From Curtobacterium sp. VKM Ac-1376 (GTDB taxonomy: Bacteria; Actinomycetota; Actinomycetes; Actinomycetales; Microbacteriaceae): DNA of 64,000 nt. The notes beneath the pieces are model-generated. The model had not been told where the DNA came from, made no database searches, and saw only the letters and a program-made list of their open reading frames with translations. Where the stretch lies: contig NZ_JADKRV010000002.1 of assembly GCF_015351025.1 (NCBI RefSeq), forward strand, positions 124,001 through 188,000, read 5' to 3'. The position numbers and the translations under genes were made by a program. Shown piece after piece: positions 8,928-18,338 of the stretch; position 1 is the stretch's first letter; every line of letters begins with the position of its first letter.

Positions 8928-9635
8928 TCAGCCGACGAGGGCGTCGAGTTCGTCGAACCCGTCGAGGGAGACGCTCGAGGCCTGGTGCAGCCAGGACTTC
9001 CGGTGCAGCGCGTGCGCCCCGATCGTCCGGATCGCGTCGTAGTGCGCCGTCGACCCGTAGCCCTTGTTGGACACCCAGCCGTAGTGCGGTGCCTCGTCGT
9101 GCGCGGCGATCATCACGGCATCGCGCGCCACCTTCGCGACGACTGACGCCGCAGCCACCGACGCGCAGTCGCGGTCGGCCTTCACCCGCACGACGACCTC
9201 GAGCGGTTCCGTCGCGGGGCGGAGCGAGGCCGGCAGCGCACGGCTCAGCCAGTCGAACGAACCGTCGAGCACGACCACGGCGCGGTCGAGGGACAGCCCC
9301 TCGGCGACCAGGGACCCGAGCGCCTGCGCACCCGCCGCACCCAGTGCCGGGACGATCCCCTGCCGGTCGACGAACTCCGCCGGTGCCATGCCCACCGCCG
9401 TCCGTGCCCACCGTTGCACGACGGGCACGAGGTCGGTCCGACGGGTCTCCGACAGCAGCTTCGAGTCGGCGAGCCCCTGCGGCACCCGTCCGATGTCGAG
9501 CGTCACCGCGGCGACACCGACCCCGACGGGTCCGGCGATCGCACCGCGGCCGACCTCGTCCATGCCGATGACCGTCACACGGCCCTCGGCGAGCAGGCGT
9601 TTCTCGACCCGCAGCGACGGGCGCACGGCGGTCAC
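8928..9635 (-). CDS. rnhB: Ribonuclease HII
   Basis: 235 residues. RNase HII cuts RNA-DNA hybrids and removes single ribonucleotides from DNA. The signature GMDEVGRGAIAGPV, with catalytic Asp and Glu, lies near residues 23-37, and the later conserved segment DRDCASVAAASVVAKVARD carries the further acidic residue. The open frame runs to 9707, but GTG at 9635 overlaps the lepB TGA by four bases, indicating coupled translation and the correct start. Confidence 0.95.
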   Translation of the reverse strand: MTAVRPSLRVEKRLLAEGRVTVIGMDEVGRGAIAGPVGVGVAAVTLDIGRVPQGLADSKLLSETRRTDLVPVVQRWARTAVGMAPAEFVDRQGIVPALGAAGAQALGSLVAEGLSLDRAVVVLDGSFDWLSRALPASLRPATEPLEVVVRVKADRDCASVAAASVVAKVARDAVMIAAHDEAPHYGWVSNKGYGSTAHYDAIRTIGAHALHRKSWLHQASSVSLDGFDELDALVG

Positions 9636-10375
9636 TCCTTGCGCTCCTCCACGCCCGCGAACACCTCGGGGTGGTCGTCGAGCCAGGTCCAGCGGCTCAC
9701 CGGCCACGAGATGACGAACGCGCGCCCGGTGACGTCGGACAGCGGCACGAAGCCCTTCGACGGGGTGTCCCCGTTGTAGCGGGAGTCCTTCGAGTCGTTG
9801 CGGTTGTCGCCCATCACCCAGATCGTGCCCTTGGGGACGGTGACGGAGAAGTCGGTGGCGGAGGCCGGAGCGCCGGCGGGCAGCTTCAGGTACGGCTCCT
9901 TGATCGGCACGCCGTTCACCGACATCTGCCCGAGGTCGTTGCAGCAGGAGACCTCGTCACCGGGAAGACCGATGACACGCTTGATGAGGTGGTCGTCGCT
10001 GTCACCGGTACCGAGGCCGACCTGCGTCAGGGCCCAGTCGATCGCCTTGGCGGGCTGGGTGTCCGGCGTGGCGCTCGGCACCTCGGACCCGGCGAGCCAG
10101 CCGCCCGGGTCCTTGAACACCACGACGTCCCCGCGCTTGAGCGAGACCATGTCCGGAACGAGTTCGTTCACGATCACGCGGTCGTTGATCTGCAGCGTGT
10201 TCTCCATCGACGCGGACGGGATGTAGAACGAGCGGATCAGGAAGGTCTTCACCAGGAACGACACGAGCAGTGCGGCGATGAAGATGATGACGAGGTCGCG
10301 GAGGAATGTGAGGACGCCGTTCCGCTGCTTCTCAGCACGTGGCCTGCGCCTGGAATCCTCTGTCGTATCCGTCAT
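9632..10375 (-). CDS. lepB: Signal peptidase I
   Basis: 247 residues. Type I signal peptidase cleaves signal peptides of secreted proteins at the outer face of the membrane. One transmembrane helix (about residues 24-45) precedes the nucleophile box PSASMENTL with catalytic Ser. The general-base Lys is in LIKRVIGLPGDEV, and the GDNRNDSKDSR box is present. The open frame extends 37 codons further upstream, but ATG 10375 gives the family start. It is coupled to rnhB downstream. Confidence 0.95.
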   Translation of the reverse strand: MTDTTEDSRRRPRAEKQRNGVLTFLRDLVIIFIAALLVSFLVKTFLIRSFYIPSASMENTLQINDRVIVNELVPDMVSLKRGDVVVFKDPGGWLAGSEVPSATPDTQPAKAIDWALTQVGLGTGDSDDHLIKRVIGLPGDEVSCCNDLGQMSVNGVPIKEPYLKLPAGAPASATDFSVTVPKGTIWVMGDNRNDSKDSRYNGDTPSKGFVPLSDVTGRAFVISWPVSRWTWLDDHPEVFAGVEERKE

Positions 10376-10414
10376 TTCCGCTCTCGTTCGAACCACCGAC
10401 TCCCCGCAATGGGA

Positions 10415-10458
10415 AGAGCCCCCCGCCGATGCACAACCGTACATGGACGAGGGGCTCT
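10415..10458 (-). terminator. Possible terminator after rplS
   Basis: AGAGCCCC (10415-10422) pairs with GGGGCTCT (10451-10458), leaving a 28-base loop in the gap between rplS and lepB on the minus strand. The long loop and absent U-tract make termination uncertain. Confidence 0.4.
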
Positions 10459-10497
10459 CAGCGTCGTCCGGCTCGCGGACGGTCACTGTGAAGGCGA

Positions 10498-10854
10498 TCA
10501 GGCGTCGCGCTTCTCCTTGATCTTGCGGCGGGCCGCCTTGCCACGGAGTTCGCGCAGGTAGTAGAGCTTCGCACGACGGACGTCACCCTTGGTGACGATC
10601 TCGATGTGGTCGATGATCGGCGAGTGCACCGGGAACCAGCGCTCGACGCCGACCTGGAAGCTCACCTTGCGGACCTTGAAGGTCTCGCCGATGCCGTGAC
10701 CCTGACGGCCGATGACGACACCCTGGAAGACCTGGATACGCGAACGCGTGCCTTCGACGATGTTGACGTGCACCTTGATGGTGTCGCCGGGGCGGAAGTC
10801 CGGGACGTCGGTACGCAGCGATACTGCGTCGACGTTGTCGAGGAGCTGGCTCAT
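10498..10854 (-). CDS. rplS: 50S ribosomal protein L19
   Basis: 118 residues, full length for L19, which sits at the interface of the ribosomal subunits. Signature parts are [11 protein letters not shown] near the N-terminus, [10 protein letters not shown] and the basic tail [12 protein letters not shown]. The start is ATG 10854; the open frame continues far upstream but only as non-family sequence. The gene is divergent from map, with about 170 bases between them that must hold both promoters. Confidence 0.98.
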   Translation of the reverse strand: MSQLLDNVDAVSLRTDVPDFRPGDTIKVHVNIVEGTRSRIQVFQGVVIGRQGHGIGETFKVRKVSFQVGVERWFPVHSPIIDHIEIVTKGDVRRAKLYYLRELRGKAARRKIKEKRDA

Positions 10855-11022
10855 GTTCGGTTCACTCTCTGCGGACGCACACGGGTCGCCGCGGATCGAT
10901 GTCTGGAAGATTTGGTGGTGCGTGCCCGGAATCGGCGACTCCCCCGTGGCAGAGTCCAGCCAGGGCACATCGGTCAATACTGCCACAGAGAGCGCGTGGG
11001 ACAAAACAGCGAGGATGGACCC

Positions 11023-11805
11023 ATGATCGAACTGCGTACCCCCGCCGAGCTGGACGGCCTGCGCGTCGCCGGCCGGTTCGTGGCCGACGTCCTCGACGAG
11101 TTGCTCGACGCCATCGACGTGGGTGTGAACCTCCTCGACCTGGATCGGGTCGCCGCGCGGATGATCGCCGAACGCGGCGCCGAGAGCTGCTACGTCGACT
11201 ACCACCCGTCCTTCGGCAAGTCGCCGTTCGGCAAGAACCTCTGCACGTCCGTGAACGACGCCGCCCTGCACGGCCTCCCCCACGATGCCGCGTTGCAGGA
11301 CGGCGACCTGGTGAGCCTCGACTTCGCGGCGAGCGTCGACGGCTGGGTCGCGGACTCCGCGGTCAGCGTGCAGGTGGGCACGCCCCGCGACGAGGACCAG
11401 GCACTGATCGCCACGGTCGAGCGCGCACTGGCCGCCGGCATCGCGCAGGCGGCCCCCGGCAACAAGCTCGGCGACGTCTCGCACGCCATCGGTCACGTCG
11501 CGCACCAGGCGGGTCACGACGTCAACCTGCAGTTCGGCGGGCACGGGGTCGGCCGCACGATGCACGGCGATCCGCACGTGCCGAACGACGGACGCCCTGG
11601 TCGCGGGCTGAAGCTCCGCCCCGGCCTGGTCGTCGCGATCGAGCCGTGGCTCATGCAGACCACCGACGAGCTCTACCAGGACGACGACGGTTGGACGCTG
11701 CGGAGCGTCGACGGCTCGCGCGCCGCGCACGTCGAGCACACCGTGGCGGTCACCGAGACCGGCCCCGAGGTCCTGACCCTGCGCCGCGCCGAGCGCGCCG
11801 GCTGA
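11023..11805 (+). CDS. map: Type I methionine aminopeptidase
   Basis: 260 residues. It removes the initiator Met from nascent proteins, using a two-metal centre. Metal ligands are visible in order: Asp in SLDFAAS, Asp in WVADSAVS, His in [11 protein letters not shown], Glu in VAIEPW and Glu in HVEHTVAV. The open frame extends 139 codons upstream, but ATG 11023 matches the family. GAGGAT six bases before the start can be read as a Shine-Dalgarno site or as a weak -10 box of a leaderless message. It is the only plus-strand gene in this block. Confidence 0.94.
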   Translation: MIELRTPAELDGLRVAGRFVADVLDELLDAIDVGVNLLDLDRVAARMIAERGAESCYVDYHPSFGKSPFGKNLCTSVNDAALHGLPHDAALQDGDLVSLDFAASVDGWVADSAVSVQVGTPRDEDQALIATVERALAAGIAQAAPGNKLGDVSHAIGHVAHQAGHDVNLQFGGHGVGRTMHGDPHVPNDGRPGRGLKLRPGLVVAIEPWLMQTTDELYQDDDGWTLRSVDGSRAAHVEHTVAVTETGPEVLTLRRAERAG

Positions 11806-11903
11806 ACCGAACGCGGCCCCGGAAGCGACAGATCGCGGATCGAACCGCCGTCAGGTCCGCGAGAGCGACAGTTGTCCGCGGTCGTTCCGCGGCAGGCTGT
11901 CGC

Positions 11904-11945
11904 GTCAGCGTCAGCGTCAGCGTCAGCGTCAGCGTCAGCGTCAGC
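11904..11945 (+). repeat. Seven tandem copies of GTCAGC
   Basis: Seven perfect copies of the hexamer GTCAGC lie between the convergent map and trmD genes. No product is predicted. Perfect short-unit repeats like this are prone to copy-number change by replication slippage. Confidence 0.97.
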
Positions 11946-11964
11946 GCCGCCGTCGGCGCCGCCC

Positions 11965-12672
11965 TCAGCAGCGACCGCGCGGCTCCGCGCCGAGCAGCAG
12001 GTCCGGACGGACGCGACGCGTCCGCTCCACCTGCTGCTCGTGCCGCCACGCGGCGACCCGGCCGTGGTGCCCGCTGAGCAACACCTCGGGCACGGAGTAG
12101 TCTCGCCAGGACGCAGGCTTGGTGTACGAGGGGTACTCGAGCAGGCCGTCCTCGTGGGACTCCTCGACCAGGGACTCGGGATTGCCGACGACCCCGGGGA
12201 CGAGCCGTCCGACGGCCTCGATCATCGCCATCGCGGCGACCTCGCCGCCGTTGAGCACGTAGTCACCGAGCGAGAGCTCGACCACGGTCGCGCGGGTCGA
12301 CGCCCACTCGAAGACGCGGGCGTCGATGCCCTCGTACCGACCACAGGCGAAGACGAGGTGGTCGTGCTCGGCGAGCGAGCGCGCGATGGACTGCTTGAAC
12401 GGCGTGCCGGCCGGCGTCGGGACCACCAGGGTCGACGACCCGTCATCACGGAGCAACGATGACAGCGCCTGGGCCCACGGCTCCGGCTTCATCACCATGC
12501 CGGCACCGCCGCCGTACGGGGTGTCGTCGACGGTCCGGTGCCGGTCCGTGGTCCACGAACGCAGGTCGTGCACGTGCAGGTCGAGGATCTTCTCCTGGCG
12601 CGCCCTGCCCAGCAGGGAGACGTCCAGTACGGAGAAGAACTCCGGGAAGATCGTCACGATGTCGATGCGCAC
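11965..12672 (-). CDS. trmD: tRNA (guanine-37-N1)-methyltransferase
   Basis: 235 residues. TrmD methylates G37 of tRNAs with SAM and prevents frameshifting. It belongs to the SPOUT class; the trefoil-knot SAM-binding segment is visible as [12 protein letters not shown], and the N-terminus [13 protein letters not shown] and [10 protein letters not shown] are typical. The start at ATG 12672 lies four bases after the rimM stop, so the two genes form one unit with khpA and rpsP upstream. Confidence 0.96.
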   Translation of the reverse strand: MRIDIVTIFPEFFSVLDVSLLGRARQEKILDLHVHDLRSWTTDRHRTVDDTPYGGGAGMVMKPEPWAQALSSLLRDDGSSTLVVPTPAGTPFKQSIARSLAEHDHLVFACGRYEGIDARVFEWASTRATVVELSLGDYVLNGGEVAAMAMIEAVGRLVPGVVGNPESLVEESHEDGLLEYPSYTKPASWRDYSVPEVLLSGHHGRVAAWRHEQQVERTRRVRPDLLLGAEPRGRC

Positions 12673-12676
12673 GGGG

Positions 12677-13237
12677 CTACGCCTCGTCGGTCGGCGGCGT
12701 GATCGTCTCCGGGCGCGACGTGTCCTCCGGGTCCTCGAACAGACCGGCCGGCGGCGTCACGGTGACGGTGCCGGCGGCGATGTCGACCGCGGGCACGATG
12801 GCCGAGACGAACGGCACGAGGACCTCACCGCTGGACGGCGTGTCGATCGCGAGCAGGTCCTGCGCGGGCATGTGGTCCACGCGGGCGACGGTGCCGACCT
12901 CGACGCCGTCGCGCAGGACCTTCAGCCCGACGAGCTGGTGGTCGTACCAGGCGTCGTCCTCACCCGTTTCGGCGTCGGCGTCCTGCTCGACCCAGAGGAT
13001 GATGCGCGCCAAGGACTCAGCCCCGGTGCGGTCGTCGATCCCGGCGAAGAACGCGACGGGGTGACCGTTGTACCAGCGGAGTTCGTCCAGCTCGAGGGTC
13101 TTGCCCGACCACGGTGAGTCGTCGGGGACCTGGAGCGTGAAGGTGGCGCCCGGGGTGAACCGACGATCCGGGTCGTCGGTGTAGAGCTCGAGCTTGATGC
13201 CGCCCTTGAGCCCGTGCGCCTTGGTGATTCGACCCAC
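12677..13237 (-). CDS. rimM: Ribosome maturation factor RimM
   Basis: 186 residues. RimM binds S19 and helps mature the 30S head. The N-terminal RimM barrel begins [12 protein letters not shown] and the C-terminal PRC-like barrel covers about 100-165. Homologues usually have a few residues (xQLR) before VGRI; these are encoded here, but no ATG, GTG or TTG precedes them, so GTG 13237 is the start used. GGGAG is 15 bases upstream, further than usual. Confidence 0.92.
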   Translation of the reverse strand: MGRITKAHGLKGGIKLELYTDDPDRRFTPGATFTLQVPDDSPWSGKTLELDELRWYNGHPVAFFAGIDDRTGAESLARIILWVEQDADAETGEDDAWYDHQLVGLKVLRDGVEVGTVARVDHMPAQDLLAIDTPSSGEVLVPFVSAIVPAVDIAAGTVTVTPPAGLFEDPEDTSRPETITPPTDEA

Positions 13238-13256
13238 CCGGAGCTGGGTCGTCTCC

Positions 13257-13493
13257 CTAGGAATCGGTGTCCACCACGTCGACCCGCACGCGCTTGCCGT
13301 CGGCGAGAGCCGCGACGAGGGTACGGAGCGCCTTCGCGGTGCGCCCGGAGCGGCCGATCACGCGGCCGAGGTCCTCGGGGTGCACACGCACCTCGAGGAC
13401 CTCGCCGCGTGGGGAGGTGGAGCTGGCGACGCGCACGTCGTCAGGGTGATCGACGATCCCCTTGACGAGGTGCGTCAGCGCGGATTCGAGCAA
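13257..13493 (-). CDS. khpA: KH-domain RNA-binding protein KhpA
   Basis: 78 residues with a single KH domain; the GXXG loop is visible in VIGRSGRTAKALR. KhpA proteins bind RNA and in other Gram-positive bacteria partner KhpB in cell-division control. Location between rpsP and rimM is the standard arrangement. The start is TTG 13493, three bases after the rpsP stop codon, implying translational coupling. Confidence 0.92.
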   Translation of the reverse strand: MLESALTHLVKGIVDHPDDVRVASSTSPRGEVLEVRVHPEDLGRVIGRSGRTAKALRTLVAALADGKRVRVDVVDTDS

Positions 13494-13496
13494 GGA

Positions 13497-13910
13497 CTAC
13501 GCCTCGGTCGTCTCGTCGGCGGTCTCGGCCTCGTCAGCCTTGGCGGCGGGGGCCGTCTTCTCCGACTTGGGCTTGAGGACGGCCTTCTTCGAGGAGTCGA
13601 CCTGGAAGGGCTGCTTCGGCTCAGCGAGCTTGACCTTGGACTCGGTGTCCTTCTCGCCCTTGAACTTGGCCCAGTCGCCGGTCAGCTTGAGGAGGGCCGC
13701 GACCTGCTCGGTCGGCTGTGCGCCGACGCCGAGCCAGTAGAGCGCACGCTCGGACTGGACCTTGATGACCGAGGGCTCCTCGGTCGGGTGGTACTGACCG
13801 ATCTCCTCGAGGACACGACCATCGCGCTTGGTGCGCGAGTCGGCGACGACGATGCGGTAGTAGGGCGCACGGATCTTACCGAGACGCTTCAGACGGATCT
13901 TGACAGCCAC
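13497..13910 (-). CDS. rpsP: 30S ribosomal protein S16
   Basis: 137 residues: an S16 core of about 80 ([20 protein letters not shown] at the start) plus an acidic/basic Ala-rich tail of about 50 residues typical of high-GC actinobacteria. It starts at GTG 13910 with GGAG 6-9 bases upstream. It is the first gene of rpsP-khpA-rimM-trmD. The 164 bases upstream should contain its promoter and the end of the flavoenzyme operon. Confidence 0.97.
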   Translation of the reverse strand: MAVKIRLKRLGKIRAPYYRIVVADSRTKRDGRVLEEIGQYHPTEEPSVIKVQSERALYWLGVGAQPTEQVAALLKLTGDWAKFKGEKDTESKVKLAEPKQPFQVDSSKKAVLKPKSEKTAPAAKADEAETADETTEA

Positions 13911-14074
13911 AATTGCTCCTGTTTGCTTTCGTTGTGGTTGAACTGGAACCGCGGGCGTGGGGGCACACACGGCGAAAGCTCGAGAGAGATCGCTCACAGC
14001 TGGATAGAGGGTCGAGCTGCGGCGATTCGACCGTTCATTCTTGCAGATTCCTGGCCGGGATGCGAGCCGACTCG

Positions 14075-16210
14075 CTACGGGGCGAGTCGGCGGACCGCTT
14101 CGAGGGCTTCGGACGTCGCCCGAACCGCGTCCACGCTCCGCGCGTCGCGTGCACCACCGACGACGGCGTACGGCACGCCGGCCGACCGGAGGCCCGTGAC
14201 GAGCCCGTCAGGCGTGTCGCCCTCGGCGTCGATCGCGCGCTCCTGCCCGGCGCAGACCACGACGGTGTCCGCCGGCACCCCGACCTCGTCCCCGTGCTCG
14301 TCACGGATCCAGAGCACCCCGGGTTCGACGCGCAGGTACTCCTGGACGCCGCCGATCATCCGCACGCCGGCGTCACGCAGTCGGCCGATGGCGACCCAGC
14401 GCGAGGTGATCCCGATCCCCTGCCCGAACTTGCCCGCTCGGCGCAGCACCGTCACCTGCGACCCCGGCCGGGTGGTGCGCGGCGCCGTGGGGAGCCGCTG
14501 CGGGACGTCGCCGACGAGCACCTCGGAGACGTCGAGGTCCCACCGCGCCGCGAACTCCCCGGCCCGCACGACCTCGTCCGGCGACTCGGTCAGGAACGCC
14601 GCGGTGTCGACACCGATGCCGCCACCGCCGATGATCGCGACGGTGCCCTCGGGGACGCCGTCGCGCAGCGCCCGTTCGTAGGACAGCACGTGCGGCAGGT
14701 CGCTGCCGGGGACGTCGATGCTCCGCGGGACCACCCCGGCCGCGAGCACGACGGCGTCGCTGTCGACGAGGTCCCGAGCCGTGGCCGGGCGTCCGAGGCG
14801 GATCGTCGCGCCCCGCTCCGCGAGCTCGGCACGGGCGGACCGCACCGTGGCGGCGTAGTCCTCCTTGCCCGGCACGAGTGCAGCGAGGCCGAACTGGCCA
14901 CCCAGGCGGTCGGACGCCTCCCAGAGGGTGACGTCGTGGCCCCGTCGAGCGGCGTCCACGGCGGCGGCGAGTCCGGCCGGCCCGCCCCCGACGACGTCGA
15001 CGCGCTTCGGGTCGGTCGTCGGGCGTGCGGGGAACGCGACTTCGCGGGCGGCCCGGGGGTTGACGAGGCAGGACACCGGGGCGCCGACGATGGAACGGTC
15101 GAGGCACGCCTGGTTGCAGCCGATGCACGTGTTCACCAGGGCGAACCCGCCGGCGAGTGAGCGCGAGACGATGGCCGGGTCGGCGAGGAACGGCCGGGCC
15201 AGGGCGACGGCGTCGATCAGCCCGTCCTGCAGCACCGTTTCACCGTCGCGCAGGTCCGTCATCCGGTTCGAGGCGATCACCCGGACGTCCGGGTACGCCG
15301 ATGCCCGGACGACGCCGGCGATCCGGGCGGCGTAGGCGAGCCAGGCGCCGTGCGGCACAGCAGCCTGCACGGTCGGGGTACGGGACTCGTGCCAGCCGAT
15401 GCCGACCGAGATCCCGTCGAGTCCGAGCGGGAGCAGGTCGTGCACGAGGGCGTCGACGTCGTCGTCGGTCGACGAGCCGGGCATCAGGTCCGCGCCGGAC
15501 AGCCGGATCGTCACGGCGAGCTCGGGCACCGCGGTGCGCACGGCCCGGACGACCTCGATGGCGAAGCGCCGACGTCGGACTGCGTCGCCGCCCCACTCGT
15601 CGTCGCGCAGGTTGGTGAGCGGCGACTGGAACTGGTTGATCAGGTACCCCTCGGACGCCATGATCTCGACGCCGTCGAACCCGACCTCGCGGGCGGTGCG
15701 GGCGGCGGCGGCGAAGTCGTCGATGGTCCGCTCGACCTCGGCCGACGTCAGCTCGGTGGGCACCACGCCGCGGGCAGCCGCCCAGGGCAGCGCTGACGGG
15801 GCCACGACGCGCTGCGGGTCGCCGTGTCGATCCGCCAACCCTGCGGCGAGCGCGTACCGCCCCGCGTGGAACAGCTGCGCGAGGATCGTCCCACCCTCGT
15901 CGTGCACGGCCCGGACCGCGACGCGGAACCGTTCGTCCGCTCCCCCGGCGCCGAAGACCGCGAAGTCCGGACCACCCCGCGCCTCGTCGTTCACGGCGAT
16001 GCCGCCGGTGATGATGCACGCGGCCCCGCCGGCCGCACGTTCGCGGTAGAACGCTGCCATGCCGGCGCCGCCGTCGTCGCGCACCTCGAGCCCGGTGTGC
16101 ATCGAGCCCATCACCACCCGGTTCGCCAGGTGCAGGGGCCCGAGGGTCCAGGGTGACGCGACGGTCAGGAGGGAGTCCGGCACGACGGGGGCGGAAGCGA
16201 CGCTGCTCAT
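14075..16210 (-). CDS. FadH/Old-Yellow-Enzyme-like dienoyl-CoA reductase
   Basis: 711 residues with the architecture of 2,4-dienoyl-CoA reductase (FadH) and related iron-sulfur flavoenzymes. The N-terminal OYE TIM barrel binding FMN covers about 15-350. The 4Fe-4S cysteines are in CIGCNQAC and a later SCLVNP. The FAD/NAD(P) domain (about 400-705) has dinucleotide motifs [12 protein letters not shown] and [12 protein letters not shown]. These enzymes reduce conjugated C=C bonds of enoyl- or dienoyl-CoAs with NAD(P)H. It starts at ATG 16210, four bases after the SDR stop, as the last gene of the proposed cyclohexanecarboxyl-CoA operon. Its substrate could be a cyclohexadiene-carboxyl-CoA (inference). 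Confidence 0.85.
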   Translation of the reverse strand: MSSVASAPVVPDSLLTVASPWTLGPLHLANRVVMGSMHTGLEVRDDGGAGMAAFYRERAAGGAACIITGGIAVNDEARGGPDFAVFGAGGADERFRVAVRAVHDEGGTILAQLFHAGRYALAAGLADRHGDPQRVVAPSALPWAAARGVVPTELTSAEVERTIDDFAAAARTAREVGFDGVEIMASEGYLINQFQSPLTNLRDDEWGGDAVRRRRFAIEVVRAVRTAVPELAVTIRLSGADLMPGSSTDDDVDALVHDLLPLGLDGISVGIGWHESRTPTVQAAVPHGAWLAYAARIAGVVRASAYPDVRVIASNRMTDLRDGETVLQDGLIDAVALARPFLADPAIVSRSLAGGFALVNTCIGCNQACLDRSIVGAPVSCLVNPRAAREVAFPARPTTDPKRVDVVGGGPAGLAAAVDAARRGHDVTLWEASDRLGGQFGLAALVPGKEDYAATVRSARAELAERGATIRLGRPATARDLVDSDAVVLAAGVVPRSIDVPGSDLPHVLSYERALRDGVPEGTVAIIGGGGIGVDTAAFLTESPDEVVRAGEFAARWDLDVSEVLVGDVPQRLPTAPRTTRPGSQVTVLRRAGKFGQGIGITSRWVAIGRLRDAGVRMIGGVQEYLRVEPGVLWIRDEHGDEVGVPADTVVVCAGQERAIDAEGDTPDGLVTGLRSAGVPYAVVGGARDARSVDAVRATSEALEAVRRLAP

Positions 16211-16214
16211 ACGC

Positions 16215-17078
16215 CTATTCTGCGGCGTCCACGCCCGGACCGTCAGCGGGCAGCACCGCGTCGCGGAGGGGCGACGTGGTGTCCGACCAGTACGGCGGCG
16301 CGATGACGGTCAGGCCGCCGTCGACCGACAGCACCTGGCCGGTGATGTAGCCGGCCTTGTCGGACAGCAGGAAGTCGACGGCGTCGGCCATGTCGTCGGC
16401 GGTCCCGGGGCGCTGCAGCGGGAGCTTCTCGAGCACGCTGTCCATGGGCGCCTGACCGGGGACCCTCGTGTAGAAGTACTCGAGCGAGTCGGTGTCGATG
16501 AGCCCGCCGTTCACCGCGTTGACGGTGATCTGCCGTGGGCCGAACTCGACCGCCATGTACTTCATGTAGGCCTCGCTCATCGCCTTCGCGGCCCCGAGCG
16601 CGGCGTAGGTCGGGAACGCGCGGAGCGACCCGTACGACGTCACGACGACGATGCGGCCGCCGCGGTCCATGAGTGCGGCGGCCCGCTGCGCACCGAGCAC
16701 GAACGAGCGCGCGTTCGTCGCGTAGCTGCGGTCGAGGTGGTGCAGCTTGAGGTCCGCCACGGGCTTGAAGGCGCTCGCGGCGGCGTTCGCGACGAACATG
16801 TCGAGGCGCCCGTAGGTGTCGCGGACCAGGTCGAACAGGGCGTCGATCGACTCCGGCTGCTCGATGTCGACCTGCGCCGTGATGCCGTCGCCGCCGGCGG
16901 CCCTGACGTCGGCCAGCGATTCCTCGGCCAGGTCGGCGTTGCCCTTGTAGGTCACCACGACGGTGACGCCGCGCTGGCCGAGCTTCTGCGCGAGCAGGCG
17001 GCCGATGCCGCGCGACGCGCCCGTGATCAGTGCGATAGGCGCGCTCAGCGCGATGGGTACGTTGGTGCTGTCGGTCAC
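16215..17078 (-). CDS. SDR enoyl reductase, FabL/ChcA-like
   Basis: 287 residues, a short-chain dehydrogenase/reductase. The NADP-binding motif TGASRGIG lies at about residues 19-26. The active site reads TSYGSLRAFPTYAALGAAKA, so Tyr and Lys are six residues apart; this Y-x6-K spacing is typical of enoyl reductases such as FabL rather than the Y-x3-K of ordinary SDR alcohol dehydrogenases. That fits a ChcA-like role, reducing 1-cyclohexenylcarbonyl-CoA to cyclohexanecarboxyl-CoA. It lies between the acyl-CoA dehydrogenase and the flavoenzyme. A hairpin in the 84-base gap upstream may lower its expression relative to the first two genes. FabI-like fatty-acid enoyl reductase is the alternative. 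Confidence 0.8.
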   Translation of the reverse strand: MTDSTNVPIALSAPIALITGASRGIGRLLAQKLGQRGVTVVVTYKGNADLAEESLADVRAAGGDGITAQVDIEQPESIDALFDLVRDTYGRLDMFVANAAASAFKPVADLKLHHLDRSYATNARSFVLGAQRAAALMDRGGRIVVVTSYGSLRAFPTYAALGAAKAMSEAYMKYMAVEFGPRQITVNAVNGGLIDTDSLEYFYTRVPGQAPMDSVLEKLPLQRPGTADDMADAVDFLLSDKAGYITGQVLSVDGGLTVIAPPYWSDTTSPLRDAVLPADGPGVDAAE

Positions 17079-17106
17079 TGCGGTCCTTCAGGTGAGTGGG
17101 AGACGA

Positions 17107-17144
17107 ACTGGAGGCGCGGGGCGGGCCCGCCACGGGCCTCCAGT
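17107..17144 (-). terminator. Intra-operon hairpin (GGAGGC type)
   Basis: A 9-bp perfect inverted repeat, ACTGGAGGC (17107-17115) with GCCTCCAGT (17136-17144), lies between the acyl-CoA dehydrogenase and SDR genes. Its loop is GC-rich and partly self-complementary. It could be a partial terminator or a 3'-end stabiliser for the first two genes. Confidence 0.55.
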
Positions 17145-17162
17145 CCGGTGGTTGGTTGCGGT

Positions 17163-18338
17163 CTAGAACCCGGCCCGGCCGGTCACGACGGCGCGACCGA
17201 CGATCAGCTTCTGGATCTCGTTGGTCCCCTCTTCGAAGCGCTGCGCGCGCGCGTCGCGGTAGACGCGCTCGATGGCGTTGCGCTTCCAGTAGCCCTGTCC
17301 ACCGTGCACCTGCAGGGCCTTGTCGGTGACCCGCGCAAGCATGTCGACCGCGACCATCTTCGAGGCACTGGAGAGCGTGCCGGCGTCCGGGCGGTCCTCT
17401 TCGTAGGCGCGGGCGGCCTCGAGCACCAGGGCGCGGGCCGCGGCGATGTCGGCGTAGTTCTCGGCCAGGTAGAACTGGATCGCCTGCCGGCTGGAGAGCT
17501 GCTTGCCGAACGTCTCGCGCGTGTTCGCGTACTCGACGGCGAGCTCGTTCGCGCGCTCGGCGAGGCCGACGGCGCTCATCGCGACGGACACGCGGCTCGG
17601 CAGCAGGAAGCCGCCGAGTGCGACCTCGAGGCCCTGGCCCTCGTCGCCGAGCAGCGCGCTGGCGGGGACCGGCACGTCGGTGAAGCGCAGGATCGCGTGG
17701 TCGGTGCCGCGGATGCCCATGGTGTCCGAGTCGTCGATGACCTCTGCACCGGGCAGGCCGCTGTTCGGCATCAGGAACGCGACGGTGCCGTCCTGGCCGG
17801 TGGTGCCCTCGAGGCGGGCGGCGATGAGCCAGTAGTCGGCCTTGACGCCGAACGTGATGAGGTGCTTCTCACCGTTCATCACGTACGTGTCACCCTCGCG
17901 GCGGACGGTGGTGCGGATGTCTGCGCCGGTGCCCGCGGTCGCCTCGGTCAGCGTGAAGGCGACGAGCTTGTCACCGGCGACGCTCGGCTTGACGACCTGC
18001 TCGATCTGCTCGGGCGTCGCGTACGGGGCCATCGCGCGCCAGGTGCCGTTGATGACGTGCACGAGCATGCGGATGGAGGCATGCGAGCGGGAGATGGTCT
18101 CCATGATCTCGAGGTAGCGCGAGAACGGGATGTCCCGGCCGCCGAGCTCCGTCGGGGCGGCGAGACTCAGCCACCCCTTGTCCTTGAGCTCCTGGAACAG
18201 CTCGGGCGCGACCTGACCGGTGCGCTCGATCTCCTCGGCCCACTCCTCACCCCGACCGCGGACCCACTCGGTGACCTCGGCCTTGAGCTGCTGGAACGTG
18301 GTCTCGTCCAGCGACTGGTCGGTGGCGGTGATCGTCAT
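17163..18338 (-). CDS. Acyl-CoA dehydrogenase family flavoprotein
   Basis: 391 residues with complete acyl-CoA dehydrogenase architecture: N-terminal helical domain (about 5-120), middle beta domain with AFTLTEATAGTGADI (FAD and substrate binding) and the C-terminal four-helix domain. The C-terminal Glu in FEEGTNEIQK matches the catalytic-base position of this family, and LQVHGGQGY is the FAD contact. The ATG at 18338 overlaps the stop of the fusion gene (ATGA), so the two are translated together. In the proposed pathway it could introduce or, in reverse, reduce a ring C=C bond on the CoA thioester; cyclohexanecarboxyl-CoA dehydrogenase is a known activity of this family. The direction is not decidable from sequence. 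Confidence 0.88.
   Translation of the reverse strand: MTITATDQSLDETTFQQLKAEVTEWVRGRGEEWAEEIERTGQVAPELFQELKDKGWLSLAAPTELGGRDIPFSRYLEIMETISRSHASIRMLVHVINGTWRAMAPYATPEQIEQVVKPSVAGDKLVAFTLTEATAGTGADIRTTVRREGDTYVMNGEKHLITFGVKADYWLIAARLEGTTGQDGTVAFLMPNSGLPGAEVIDDSDTMGIRGTDHAILRFTDVPVPASALLGDEGQGLEVALGGFLLPSRVSVAMSAVGLAERANELAVEYANTRETFGKQLSSRQAIQFYLAENYADIAAARALVLEAARAYEEDRPDAGTLSSASKMVAVDMLARVTDKALQVHGGQGYWKRNAIERVYRDARAQRFEEGTNEIQKLIVGRAVVTGRAGF

Noticed and set aside
3152-10854. Long Arg/Pro-rich N-terminal extensions of several frames (transporter, lepB, rplS, xerC)
   Set aside because: Family starts with ribosome binding sites or stop-start overlaps exist downstream; the extensions have no homology-like features.
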